A model generated the notes under the pieces. It was not told the origin of the DNA and did no database searches. It saw only the letters and a list, made by a program, of their open reading frames with translations. A stretch of DNA of 64,000 nt from assembly GCA_023614405.1 (NCBI GenBank), contig CM042697.1, positions 189,161,189 through 189,225,188 of the forward strand, read 5' to 3'. The stretch comes from Avena insularis (lineage: Eukaryota > Streptophyta > Magnoliopsida > Poales > Poaceae). How positions within the stretch are numbered: the first letter of the stretch is position 1; each line of letters begins with the position of its first letter. Both the position numbers and the translations under genes were made by a program. Below are positions 21,815 through 34,599 of this stretch, in pieces.

Positions 21815-24589
21815 ATGAACCCGTCGGAACTAGCAGAACTGAAGAAGCAACTGGATGCCATGCTGGAAATTGGATTGATTCAACCAAGTGCGTCACCATG
21901 GAGATCACCTGTTTTGATTGTGGACAAGAAACATGGAGGTAACCGTTTGTGTACGGATTATCGGAAGTTGAATGATGCCACCATCAAGAACAAATACCCC
22001 TTGCCCAAGATAGAAGATTTGTTTGATAAGTTTACCGGTGCCAAAGTGTTTTCTAAGATTGATCTTAGAACTGGTTATCATGAACTCAAAATTCGTGCAG
22101 AGGACATTCCAAAGACTGCCTTTACCACCAGATATGGATTATACGAGTATACCGTTATGTCCTTTGGATTAACCAATGCCCCCGCTTATTTCATGAATCT
22201 CATGAATAAGATTTTTATGGACTTCCTAGATAAGTTTATCGTTGTTTTCATCGATGACATTCTGATTTATTCCAATACAGAAGAAGAACATGAGCTACAC
22301 CTAAGGACCATTCTTGGAACCCTTAGAGAGCATCAGCTATATGCCAAGTTTAGCAAATGTGAATTCTGGTTACAGGAGGTAGGATTCCTCGGTCACATTG
22401 TATCAGCCGGAGGAATTACTGTTGATCCTGCAAAGGTGAAAGATGTCGAAGATTGGCAAGCCCCAACCACCCAAACCCAAGTTCGTGCATTTCTCGGATT
22501 GGCGGGATACTACCGCAAGTTCGTAGAAGGATTCTCGAGTATCGCCAGACCCATGACCCAATTGCTAAACAAGGACAAGAAGTTTGAATGGACCGACAAA
22601 TGTGAAGCGAGTTTTCAAGAACTCAAGAGAAGATTGATTTCAGCCCCAAACTTAATCATGCCGGATATCACGAAGCCCTTCGACGTGTATTGTGACGCAT
22701 CCAAGATCGGTCTCGGATGTGTGCTAATGCAAGAAGGCAAAGTTATATCTTATCTATCTCGACAACTGAAACAACATGAGCAAGATTACCCAACCCATGA
22801 CCTCGAACTCGCAGCCATAGTTCTAGCCCTAAAGACATGGAGGCATTACCTGATGGGAAATCGTTGTGAGATTTATTCGGATCACAAGAGCCTAAAGTAT
22901 ATATTCACTCAGAAGGAGCTAAATATGAGACAGAGAAGATGGATTGAGTTAATCAAGGATTACGATCTGGACATTCACTATCACCCTGGTAAAGCCAACG
23001 TGGTAGCAGATGCCCTTAGCAGATTGCCGTGCCGCTTGAACTCCATGATTTTGAAGGAGCAACCAAGTTTGCACAAAGACATGGAAGATTTTCGAATGGA
23101 ATTAGTGAGTGAAGGATTTTTGGCTAGCATAGAACTTCAACCCACTTTGATCAGCCAGATCAAAGAGGCGCGGAAAGGAAATGCTAGTATTGACGGAATC
23201 AAGCGTCGTATCGGTACAGGCAAAGTACCCGGATTCACCGAAGACGAAGGAGTTCTGTGGTACAAAGGACGCCTTTGTGTACCCACAGATTCTAAGTTGA
23301 AAGAAGTTATTCTCAAGGAATCTCATGATACTCTTTATTCTATCCACCCCGGAGGAACTAAGATGTATCAAGATTTCAAAGAGCAATTTTGGTGGCATAA
23401 GATGAAGAGAGAAATCGGAAGCTATATCGCCAAGTGTGATATATGTCAGCGAGTCAAGGCAGGACATCAAAGACCCGCTGGATTGTTGCAACCCTTGCAG
23501 ATTCCGGAATGGAAATGGGATTCCGTTGGAATGGACTTTATCACCGGATTGCCTACTTCTAGTAGGGGAAATGACTCTATATGGGTCACAGTGGATAGAT
23601 TGTCCAAAGTCGCCCATTTCTTACCCGTCAAGACCACATATCAGAGTTCGAAGCTAGCGGAGTTATACATCGCTAGAATCGTTAGTTTGCATGGAGTCCC
23701 CAAGAACATCGTATCTGATCGAGGAACTCAATTTACCTCGAGATTCTGGAAGAAATTTCAAGAAGGTTTAGGAACCCGCCTAGATTTTAGTAACGCGTAT
23801 CACCCTCAGACCGATGGACAAACGGAGCGAGTAAATCAAATACTCGAAGATATGCTGAGAGCATGTGTGTTAGAATATGGATCTAAGTGGGAGGACTGTC
23901 TGTCGTTCACAGAATTTTCCTACAACAATAGTCATCAAGCTAGTTTGCAAATGGCCCCATTTGAATTCATGTATGGTAGGAAGTGTCGCACCCCTTTGAA
24001 CTAGTCGGAAGTAGGAGAGAGTCAGATTTTCGTACCCGATATCCTACGAGAAGCGGAAGAGAAGGTTCACAAGATTCGTGAGCACCTCAAGACAGCCCAG
24101 TCCAGATAGAAGAGTTACGCCGACAAGAGACGTCGAGACCTCGCCTTCAACATAGGAGATTTTGTATATCTGAAAGTGTCACCATAGAAGGGAATGCAGC
24201 GTTTCCAACTGAAAGGAAAGTTAGCCCCCAGATATATCGGACCCTTCAAAATTCTGAACCGTCGAGGAGAAGTGTCGTATCAATTGGAACTACCCGAAGA
24301 GATGTCAGCCGTGCACAATGTGTTCCATATCTCATTACTTCGCAAGTGCCTCGAAGTCCCGGAGAAGACGGAAGTGTTCAAGAATATTGATCACCGGACC
24401 ATAGAGATCAACGATGACCTGACATATCCCTAAGTACCCATCCGTATTTTGGAAGAATCTTTCAGAACTACCCGAACCCGAAGCATCAAGTTTCTCAAGA
24501 TTCAGTGGAGCAACCATACAGAAGAGGAAGCTACCTGGGAGCGCGAAGATCACATCAGGACGGAGTTTCCTGATCTCTTCAAATCCTAG
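21815..24589 (+). pseudogene. Tekay RT-RNase H-integrase-chromodomain with premature stops
   Basis: From the ATG at 21815 a 729-codon frame covers RT (FIDDILIYS at residue about 145), RNase H ([10 protein letters not shown] about 290, Glu in [10 protein letters not shown] about 330, SDHKSLKYI about 353, DALSR about 396) and integrase (H-H-C-C zinc region about 500-545; core Asp in GMDFITGLP about 573, Asp in SDRGTQF about 635, Glu in GQTERVNQ about 671). Stops follow in the same frame at 24002, 24107, 24185 (all TAG) and 24431 (TAA). Between and after them the integrase C-terminal domain and a chromodomain-like tail (HTEEEATWERE) continue to the natural stop at 24587. The protein copies and integrates the element; the tail is thought to guide integration to chromatin in this lineage. 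Catalytic residues look intact; the stops are what disable it. Confidence 0.9.
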
Positions 24590-24627
24590 GTAATCTTTTC
24601 GTCCTTTTTCAAATCTCGGGACAAGAT

Positions 24628-24648
24628 TTTGTTTAAGGGGGGAAGGTT
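24628..24648 (+). promoter_or_regulatory. Tekay polypurine tract
   Basis: A TTTAAGGGGGGAAGG run lies immediately before the TG of the 3' LTR at 24649. It is preceded by GGGACAAGATTTTG, a common arrangement in this lineage. Confidence 0.8.
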
Positions 24649-27600
24649 TGTAACATCCCAAAAATACTAAACTTGGATCATCAAACTCTAATCTTCAAAA
24701 TTAGGGTGAACAAAAACTTTTCTTAACAAAAATATGAAAGCATGCATGTGTGTATGCATCCCATTTTAAATTCTTTTGAATTGCCTTGTTTATGTGTTTC
24801 TTTGCTTGTAAAAGGATTCTTAGGTGAAATAAATATCATCTAAACAATTCCCAAACTTTTCCCAAAGACAAATAAATCAAAACAAACAAAATGAGTGAAT
24901 GGTCATTTTGACCAATTTAACTCCCATGCCTACTTTGTGTAGCATCCCAATTGTCTAACAATTGCAATGCTACTAGCCTAGTCTATATAATGGCTACTTC
25001 CTATATATAATTGTTGCATCATAATTATATCATGCTCATGTCATCATGCCACCTTGCATTTGAGCATCATATAAAACCCTTTTTGTTTTGGTTCTCCTCT
25101 CATATGCATTGTAAATTGTATTTGCCTCTTGATATTGTATTTGGTTCTTGATATATTGTTTAATGCCCAAGTTGAGTTGGGGGCATATCTTTTATTAACT
25201 CCACCACCTTTCTTTCACCACCTTATAATTCCACCATCCAACTAAATATGGGCTTTGCACTTTATTTGAGTTTACCTCTAGCTCATGTGGGTTGGGATGG
25301 GTCCAATTCTACTTCCCACATGCTCTCATCTATGCACCATATTGTTTTCACATTATTGGTTTAGGAGAGCCACATGGCCACCTTTGCATGCCTTGTGAGT
25401 GGGACCCTTTCTCCTAGCTTCCATATGGATTATTATGGAATTATGCTCATGTTGGGATATTTTTGGGACTATGGAGCATCTAGTGGCACATACACACTAG
25501 CAAGTCCCATTTCTGTTCACACATGGTCATCTCCATCCACTCCACATGGGGCATCCTTTTAATTCTTTTTGCTTGGCCTTACTCCACATTTTTGGGTAAT
25601 GCATAGTAATAATGCCTTGTTAATAATATTGTTTTCACAAGGATAATCATGGCATTAATTATTTATGCATGGGCCATGCAAGTACCACCTTTTGCTTGTC
25701 CTTTGGTTTTTATTGGAATTCTTGAGTGGATCATCTCTATCTCTATCCCTTCTTTTGGGCTTGATCTATTTTGATCATGCTTAAACCACATCACCACACC
25801 CCTCTCCTTTCTTGTCTTGATCTTGTTGGAGCTTGGCATGTTCTTGTCTTGATCTTGACAAAACCAAACCCTACACCTCTACCACCATCTTACACCGAAG
25901 CTAACCCTAAACCTACCTCTCCATCTCCTCTAATCTAACCATACCCCATCTAACCCTAACCCTCACATCCCCCTCTCACCTAAACCCTAAAACCCCTCTC
26001 CCTCTAGCTCCTCTCTCTCCAACCCTCTACCCTAACCACTCTTGCCGAGGCTACCCTTCCCCTGCCCTAGCTACCAACCCACCCAAGCCCCAAACCGAGG
26101 CCACCAAACCCTAACCCGACCCTAGTGCAACCCTAGCCGAGCCTCCCCTCTCCTCCTTTCTCCTCTCTCTCTGCCTGTTGTGCCCCACCCCGAGCCTGGC
26201 CCTCCTTGGACGCCCTCTGGTCCCACCTGGAAGCCTCCACCTACCTGCCCTGCCTCTGTCCCAGCTCGAGCACGTGAGGTGGTAGGAGGAAAAGGGGCAC
26301 TCGAGCCACCTTTTCCATCTACCCCACTCCCCACGGCACCCCTCTCCCTCTCTGCTTTACCCCTCCCACCTCTCTGCCTCGCCCTGCTACCCCCAGATCT
26401 ACCCCAGGCCGCCCCCTCTCTCCCTGCCTTCCCTCGCCGTCGTCTACCCCATCACCGGCCACCGTCGGCTTCGGCGTCCACCAGCAGTTCGAGGAGGCGG
26501 ACGTGGTGTTGTGGTCGTCGAGGACAGGAGGACCCGGCGTCGCCTACATACAGCCGAGGAGAAGGAAGCCCCAACCCGCACACGCCGACGCGTCTCGCCG
26601 GAACCCTAGCTACGCTCGGCCTCTGCTTCGTCGACGATCGCCAGCGCCTCTGCCCGAACCAACCACGCCAAAGACCCTCTCGGTGAGCCCCACCTCCCGA
26701 CATGGTCCCCTTCGCCGCGCAGCCCTGGATCCGCCGGCCCTTTCGTCGAGCGCACTCCGCGCGCCGCCGCTAGTTTTCGGTTTGCTCGCTCCCGCACCGC
26801 ATAGCCCATATCTAGGCCCCGCCCGCTCTCCTGACACCAAGCCCAAGCCACCGCAGTGGCTCACAGACGCGCCGCATAACGTCTCGGTTCGAGCTCGCGC
26901 ATCTGTCGTGGCGTGCATCGACCTGTCGCGCAAGAGAGAGAGAAGAAGTACAGTAGCCGTCGCCACTTTACGCTTAACCCCCTGCGCTTTTTGATGCATC
27001 AACCCGCGCTCCGCTAGGCCCACTTGTCAGCTTCCGTGGCGTTTTTGCAAAAAGGGTCCCGGGGTTTTGTACTCCTCAACCCAGACTCTCGGCTTCCCAC
27101 GTGCACGCCTGCTGGCGCGGCCAAGTGGCCCCGTCGAGCCCGGTCCCTTGATCGGTCTCGGTGGTGGCCTAGCCATGTGTAAAAGCGTTTTTCTGCACAA
27201 GGTGCTTCTTTGAGTCAGCCCCCACATGTAAGTGTCTGTGGCTAGAACTGGTCTGTGTGACAAAAGATTTTCCGTTTTCTGTTTTAATTCAAATCTTTTT
27301 CAAATTAATTCAAATTCAAATTTAAATCTGTTTTTAAATAACATATGTTTTCAAACCAAATAATACAAATAATATATGTTTTCAAACCAGAAAAATATGA
27401 GGAGTTCAAATAGAGCCTTCAAAATATATTTTGAACACTTTAAAATTCCAAGTTAATTAAAATTACATTAAAATGCCCTTTTGGCTTAATTAATTAATAA
27501 CTTCTGTTTTATAACTCCAAATTTAACAAATAATATGTCTAAAATGATTAGCTCCACGAGACCTTTCTGTTTATGCATTCCATGTTCTGTTTTGCAGCAT

Positions 27601-30600
27601 GCATCATATAAATATAAAGTATACAGCAACTTAATTAAGGATAAAATGTGGCTAAAACTCAATAAAATGATTATTTCTTGTATTCCACACCTCACCCATG
27701 CCATGCTACATTAATGCCATGCAAATTGTGCATCATTCATCATGGCATGATTGTCTGCTTGTCGCATTTTATTCATATGCTTGTGCACTTTATTTATGTT
27801 GGCCCTTGTTTGTTTGGTTCTTCTTCGAATAGACGCTGAGCAGGGGATATATCAAGAGAACCAGGAGCACTATCCAGATCCATCCCTTGCTTCAACTGAG
27901 CTGCCAGGCAAGCACTACCACATGCTTGCATACATATAGTACCTATTGCCTCTACCTTATTCTTACATCATTGAGTCGCGATTGCATTAAATTGAATCCC
28001 AAGTATTGCATAGCCTTTACTTTTAAACCCCACCGAAGCTTGTTCCTCCATCCCATGAGCCATTACTACAGGAGTTGTTTGAGCCATGCGAGTCGTAGAA
28101 CAGCATGTGTAGGGTATGTGAGTGTCTGATGGATAACGAGGTACCTATACAACTTAATCTGAGTAGTAATGGGATAACTAACGAAAGTGGCACCGGTGAG
28201 CCATATTTGCTATTTGGTTTTTTAGGCTCACTTGTGTCCCGTAGGACCCCGAGTACTTGATTCCTGTTCCTTGAATATTCGCGCTATCCACATCCGGGAG
28301 GCTTATGAACCCCCCTGAGCCAGAGCTTGATTCATTCTTATTTCTTGGGGCCACAAACTAGTTTGAGGTTTTATTTACTATCCTGTACTTATGCCATGCT
28401 TTACTGCTTTATTTAAATTGTGTGAGGTAACGCATTAATCGCATCGCTTAGGTAAGCGGAGTGTTTACGCCATCGACAAGCCCAGTCCACATTTTCGGGT
28501 TCCAGTTTCTACCAATCGACGCAAACCTTGAGGCCGTCTCGGAGTCAGCTAACTTCGTTGCGGGTAGCTCAATGGGGTGGCCCCCTGAAATATTTCTGAA
28601 TCCTGTAATTGCTTTGTCATGACTGCCTCGTTGGGTTTTGATTTGGTTTTTCCGAGGCATATCGAGTGTGTGTTGCTATTTGTGCACCCCTGCAGGGTAA
28701 AACTTTCTGACAGCCGTGTCCGCGGTTATGGACGACTTGGAGCACAGTTTCTCGATCATAGACAAGCATAACTAAAGTACCGCTTTTAATTTGACTAGAC
28801 TAGGTACCTGACTAGTAAATAGTGCAACACTCATGGAATGGATAATAAAACGCCAGCGGATGGGGGTTGCTAGACGCTTCCTCGTCGATGGCGAGGAGGA
28901 GGATGGATCTGTGGAGATTACCATTATAACCGTTATAACTGTTGTTATTAATTCACGGACATCCGTCTATCTCTGGTTAGGCGGATGGTTAGCGAGTATC
29001 TCTAGAATTGTTAGGGTTTATCTTTTGCTGCAATTGCGTCACCCCAGGTTGTGTCCCCTTTAGCGGCATAAAGACTTCTTTGAGTACCCTAGGGTCTCAC
29101 ACGATAAATTATTGGTTCGAGATGAACAGTACCCTCACAAGATGGATCTTTGGGTGGAAGAGGCAGACGATGTGGCAACGATCATTCGGTGTAGAGATTA
29201 GGAACGGGATCCGTGAGATCTGTGGGCGGGATCTGCTTATTTATGGGGCATCTTATGCCGATTTGCTTCTTATCCGTACTCGGATTTTGTCTTCCGCTTC
29301 CGCTTGATACTCTGATGTTTGATGTATGAGGAGATATCCTAAACTATCATATCTATCTAGGATATTTGGATCTTGCCGTATGGCGTTGCTATATTTCCTT
29401 TCTTTTTAAATGGAATGGCTCTGATGTACTGTTGTATGGTGGCTTGCATACATACTCATTTGTGTATGTAGTTGATCCCTTCGCCTGCCGATTACGCCGC
29501 CCGTTCTTGTCCCGATGTTTGGAAATGGTTGGGACGGCCGAAAGGTCTACCTGTGAGTGGCATTTGGGCCCCACCGTACTATTTTAACCATTTCCGCTCA
29601 TCCAGGCTTGTAACTAGGAGCGTAATTCACCGAGGTAGTTACACTTTGGTTGTCTCAAATTTTCAGAACTTAACAGAAACTTGTTTGGATCTTTGCACCC
29701 CTTGATAGTACTCATAACAAAGTACCAAGGCCCACTTTGTGATCATCCAGAAATATTCAAATGCATAGTTTAAAGGACAGTTTAAAATTGAATCTTTATC
29801 ATATGGGAAGATCCCACTTTTTCAAAGACCACTCAAACAAGCTCAACTTTCAAAACCCAAGCATCTGCAGACTCACCAGCACCAACCTAGCACACCCACC
29901 AAAAATCTTTTCAAAATTCAAAACTTGAATTCTTGCGGCCATTTCATCAAACACCTTGCAGATACAAATCAAACAAAATCTAAACACTATTTGGAGCAGT
30001 GATTTGAGCCTAACTTGTTCCCTCTCTGGACACCACTAGCCTTAGTAGATCATCTAACAACCTAAACTAATCTCTAGCACTACTGTAAGCTAGCCATTGT
30101 CATCAATGGTGAGCAGGCCGAGTGCACCCTTGCCACCCACATGTCGACAGCGAGCTAGGAGAAGCACCCAGCCTAGCCAACATGTCTGGGAGCAAGCTAA
30201 CACCCCACCGCCACTCCCTGTCCAGTGCTCAAACCTTGCCAGCCCCTGGACCACACCCACAGACCATGCCAAGCTCGCCAACAACCATGCCGAGAATGCA
30301 CCCCGTGCGCCACGCTCGACAGACGCCCACAGACCGCGCGCCGCCCTCGCCGCGTGCATACGTGATCACCACCGTCCCAGCAACCCCGTAGACACGCTCG
30401 TTCGCCGCCACGCGGACCACGCATGCTGTGCGCCCAAAAAACTTCCGTCGGGCACGCGCAGAGCACCTCCACGTTCCGACCAATCCGCACCGCCCCACAC
30501 CTCGCCACCACGCCGTTGAGCTTCGCCAGGGAGCACATCACCGCCCCCTACCGTCGCCCACGCTGATAGCCCTCTGTGTCGTCGACCACGACGAGCTCAC

Positions 30601-33360
30601 CTTGCGCCCGTTGGTCCCCTCTCGCCACTATAAATAGAGGCCACCCCCAGCCGAATTGAGCACACCATCTCACTCCCCTCTCACCCAGAACCACCCCGCC
30701 TTAGTCCCGAAGCAAGGCGAGCAGCTCTTCGCTGGAATTTCACCGGAGCCCGCCGCCTCTGAAGAAGAAGGGAGCCAGCGATTAGAGCCACCCCAGGAGA
30801 AGCTGTCGGTACCAGGAGGTTCGCCGTCGTCGACTTTATCGTTCACCCGCCTCGCCAACCCTCGCCTAAGCCCCCAGTGAGCCCCCGACGACCCCCACCT
30901 GCCGCGTTAGGTTTCTGTCTCGCCGGCGCTGCCCGACGTGGACGATGAACCAGAGCCGTTAGATTAGAACAAGATCCCACGGTTCACGTTGTTCTGCATT
31001 GCCGCACCCTTTGTTTCAGCGACGCTGGGGGGACAGAACTTAACCAGCCGAAGCGCGTGCTTAGCAGGCCGCCCAAGATCGTTTCCCATGAGCCCATCAT
31101 TTGAATTTAACTTTTTCCATTTTAATTCAAACACAGTTCTGTACCTAGTTTCAAAAATCAACCCAACTCGATTCAGTGAACCAAATTGAATGAAACCAAT
31201 TTTGTTAGAAAGGTATTTAAATTATGAATTCAAGCCCGTTGGAATTAAATCATTTGGATCTGTAGATTACCCTTGGTAAAAATAACAAGGCAAAACCTTT
31301 TCTGCATTTAAACATTTTTCAAATTTAAACCATAAAAGCTTTTGAGTTGATTCCAACTCTCAAAAATCACATTTGATCATACCTTTCAGAATATATAAAA
31401 ACATTTTGGTTTACTTACAGAAATATTGTTCAAGTAATAAAAGAATGCCACATAGGCATTTCTAGTCACTTTATTTAATTAAAATAAAGGGTAAAACCTT
31501 ATTAAATTGTGACACCACTTTAAATCACATTCCCATGGACTAAAATATGTGGTGATGACATGTGTCAACATGATCCCATGTTTGGTTTGGAGAATATTAA
31601 ATCTTAAGTAGTTTTTCAATGAGTAGAAATTACTTTTCTAAAAATAAAAGGAATTAAACCAAGCTTTAATCTTGTAATGTTAGTGATGATTCTAGATTGC
31701 AAGTAGTTAAGTATTGTTTGGTGATTGTGTACCTCGTATTTATTCATACACGCTAGTGTCGACCAAGGATACGAGGAGGAAGGAGGATACTACGAAGAAG
31801 AAGCCGAGGAGAACTTCAACCACTGCTCTGCACAAGGCAAGCCTAATACTACCAGTTAATTGAGCAAGCCTTACTAATCAAGTTGACCTATGCAAGCTAA
31901 TACTTGCTTGTTACCATGCCAACTATATGCCTTAAGCATATATGATCATAACCACTTGATAAACCAATCCTAGTTTTACTTACAAGCTTTATACTTTATT
32001 TCTTTATCAAAGCTATTACTTAGAGTTTACTTAAGTGAATGGTAGATACTAGAAAGATAATTGAAGGTTGCATAAAGATCATAAAATTTGGCCTAAGCTA
32101 GATAATCTTTATGTCATCCTAAGGAAAGAGATTGAACTTAGTTAAACTCCACTAGTTTACCATCCCTCCTTAGTACTTACCCCCACTTGTAGATGCTAGT
32201 GCTAAGCATAAAACCTGATCAACATTAGATGGGAATACTTGGTGGAAAATGGTTATGAAAACCTTGGAATGATGGATCATTCTATTGAGATGTTTTGGAC
32301 ATGTGTTTCCGAACACCAGATGAATTATGGTGATGAAAATGTTGAGGCATGAGCCTTAGCCCTTTATAAAACTGATGGTTGTCTGGATGCGATACCATTC
32401 CAATTTTACCGTCCAACCACAATACCCGAGAATTGGGTAGGGCTTGACTGGAAACTTATACACCTTAGTATTAGTTCCCTCATGGCCAAGGTCTGAGCTG
32501 AGGCTACCTTGTGAAGATTGTCCACCTGTGCAGTACCCAAGATGACAGTTGGTCATGGTTGGGAGGCCAAACTCACAGGAGATGTGCTTATACTAGGGCG
32601 TATAATTGAAAGGTTAGGATTGATTATCCGCATACTGAGTATGGTGAATTCAGGATTTGTTCCGGACGGATGTATCGAATGTTGTGGTGAAAGTGTATAA
32701 TCTCTGCAGAGTGTCAAACTATTTGAATAGCCGCGTCCGCGGTTATGGACAGTTGGAGTGGCCATACTGTTCCCCCGTCAGATGTTTTCAAATGACTTAT
32801 GAAATGAATTGAGACTTTGACTTGACCACAATAGAGTTGTGATATGAAATACAAGTTCCCACTTAGGTGTTATAAAATTTCAACTAGCATTCTTTGCTTC
32901 TGAACTTAGTAGATGTAAATCTGGCTTTTTGCAAAACAACCCTAGAGCTTAGTGTCCTATTACAAAACCCCCTTCACTTGTTAGTATTAGTTTGCGAGTA
33001 CTTAAAGAGTACGCATGGCTTTGTCCCTGGCTATTCCCGTGGCCAGACTATGAAGAGGAGTACCTGGAGGATGGACCCCAGGAAGGTTACGACAACTAGG
33101 ATCATCTCCCATCGTCAGCATTGCCTCTGACCCCGAAGATGGAGTTTCGCCTACGCTACCGTTATTGTTACGTATTCCGCTGCTTGAATTGTATTAAGAA
33201 CTGGATCATGAGATCCTTATTTGTGTAAGACCTTATGTATGGTTTGTAATGGATGATGTACTGTGGTATCCAAATCTGTTATGTCTCGCATAAATGGTAA
33301 TCCTGGGATTGCGATGTATGGCATAACAGGCATCTGGGATTAAAAATCCGGGTGTTGACA
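24649..33360 (+). mobile_element. 3' LTR of the Tekay element, split by a solo LTR
   Basis: Left part 24649-24937 and right part 29644-33360 together equal the 5' LTR. The break lies after CCTACTTTG and the sequence resumes with CTTTGGTTGTC. The end GGTGTTGACA at 33360 is followed by the ATCAC duplication. Confidence 0.92.
24938..29643 (+). mobile_element. 4.7 kb solo LTR of another Gypsy family (TSD CTTTG)
   Basis: Begins TGTAGCATCCC, ends GTAGTTACA, and is flanked by CTTTG at 24933-24937 and 29644-29648. It has no primer binding site, gag or pol; the only long frames lie in a GC-rich block (about 26040-27100) on both strands and look compositional. Layout resembles the Tekay LTR: AT-rich left end, GC-rich middle, AT-rich right end. 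Its right 1.3 kb is related to 1-1344. A solo LTR arises by recombination between the two LTRs of a full element. The alternative, a non-coding element with undetected short LTRs, is less likely because no terminal repeat is seen. Confidence 0.85.
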
Positions 33361-33365
33361 ATCAC

Positions 33366-33407
33366 TTACCTACTCGAGGACGAGCAGGAGTTAAGATTGG
33401 GGATGCT
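33366..33407 (+). other. right end of the A1 internal region with polypurine tract
   Basis: The sequence after the Tekay duplication (TTACCTACTCGAGGACGAGC, then AAGATTGGGGATGC) matches 39206-39240 in A2. The purine-rich GGAGTTAAGATTGGGG next to the LTR start is the plus-strand primer site. Confidence 0.75.
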
Positions 33408-34599
33408 TGATACGTTGAAAACGTATCTATTATTTTTGATATTCCATGCTTGTTTAGTATCTACTTTGCTTTGCTTTGTCTACACTTTGAGGTATTTTTA
33501 TATGTTTTCTAGGACTAACCTATTAACAATATGCCACAGTGCAAGTTGCATGTTTTCTTCTGTTTTTGGTTCCAGAAAATGCAGAAAATTAGTATTATCG
33601 GAATTGGAGGGGACAAAAGCCAAAGTTAATATTTTACAGTGGGGGACACGGAGCCAGAAGACGAGACAGAGAAGAGCCACCAGGGGTCCACACCCCCTGG
33701 CCGTGCGGCTAGGCCTGGCCCGCACCTGGGGGTTGCGGCTAGCCTGGGTGCCCCCCTGCCTCGCCTCTTCGCCTATAAGGAGCCCCTGAGACCAAAACCG
33801 TAAGTACCCAATCAATCTTCCACGAAACAGTCTGTAGCCTCCGCCACCATCGTCCCTTGATCGGCGGGATTTGAAGCTCTTCCTGGCACCCTATCGAAGG
33901 GGAGATCATCCTAGAGGCCTTCTTCATCATCATCATGCCAGCCTCCGGTATGAAACGTGAGTAGTTCCACCTTGGACTACGGGTCCATGTAGTAGCTAGA
34001 TGGTTGTATCTCCTCCTTTGTGCTACCATGTTTAGATCTTGTGATCTCCGTTCATGATCAAGATCATCTATTTGTAACCATGCATGTTGTGTTTGCGGGG
34101 ATCCGATGGATATTGATATTACTATGTCAGATTGATTAATGATTCTATCTTATTGATTCTATCATGTCTGTGTTGTTTGTGATCTTGCATGCTCTCCGTT
34201 TCTAGTAGCTATCTTGGCCAAGTAGATGCTAGTGACTCCAAGAGGGGGTATTTATGCTCGATAGTGGGTTCATGCTCGATAATGGTCCAATCTTTACCAT
34301 TGATACATCTTCCACTGTTACTGTTACTTTATGCAAACCACTATTACCTTCCACACCATACAGTTAATCCTTTGTTTTCAGCAAACCGGTGAGATTGACA
34401 ACCTCACTATTCGTTGGGGCAAAGTCTTGAGTTTGTGTTGTGCGGGTTTCCAAGTTTCTAGCAACACCTTTGATTTGTTTCCTTCCTCCTACTGGTTCGA
34501 TAACCTTGGTTTCTTTCTGAGGGAAGACTTGCTGTTGTGCTCATCATACCTTCCTCTTGGGGTCTCCCAACGAAGATCTACATTGATCTAAGTGCATCA
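33408..34599 (+). mobile_element. 3' LTR of A1
   Basis: Starts TGATACGTTGAAAACG and ends AGTGCATCA. It has a GCCTATAAGGAGCC TATA-like site near 33769. Relative to 9009-9817 it lacks about 390 bases at around 34282, where 'GTTCATGCTCGATAAT' jumps to 'GGTCCAATC'. The deletion postdates insertion, since the two LTRs were identical at birth. It abuts A2 sequence with no gap. Confidence 0.85.

Larger units (their letters stand above)
14740..33360 (+). mobile_element. Tekay-type chromovirus (Ty3/Gypsy), complete but with a nested solo LTR
   Basis: Full structure: 5' LTR 14740-18798, primer binding site, an extra ORF, gag, protease, RT-RNase H-integrase with a chromodomain-like tail, purine tract, and 3' LTR 24649-33360 split by a solo LTR at 24938-29643. 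Without that insertion the element is about 13.9 kb. The chromovirus/Tekay call rests on the pol sequence and on the C-terminal HTEEEATWERE segment. All genes carry stops or frameshifts, so the copy is not autonomous now. Confidence 0.9.
14735..33365. repeat. target site duplication of the Tekay element (ATCAC)
   Basis: ATCAC at 14735-14739 and 33361-33365 flanks the element. Host sequence reads CTTTTTATCAC before it and ATCACTTACCTACTCGAGG after it. The uninterrupted host is seen in the A2 copy at 39188-39210, where TTTTTATCAC runs directly into TTACCTACTCG. This proves the insertion boundaries. Confidence 0.95.
9009..34599 (+). mobile_element. Athila-like non-autonomous Gypsy element A1 (with nested insertions)
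   Basis: A1 consists of the right part of its 5' LTR (9009-9817), primer binding site, gag-protease frame, a long 3' non-coding region, a polypurine tract (near 33390-33407) and a 3' LTR (33408-34599). It carries the Tat element in its 5' LTR and the Tekay element at 14740-33360. No reverse transcriptase or integrase follows the gag-protease frame. The direct comparison with A2 (34600-40327), which has the same LTR, leader and 3' region, shows nothing else was lost apart from the coding module. It appears to be inserted in the 5' LTR of A2. Confidence 0.8.

Noticed and set aside
26122..27023. Frames of up to 168 codons on both strands in the solo LTR
   Set aside because: Same situation: GC-rich, Pro/Arg/Ala-rich translations on both strands, no domain, inside an LTR.
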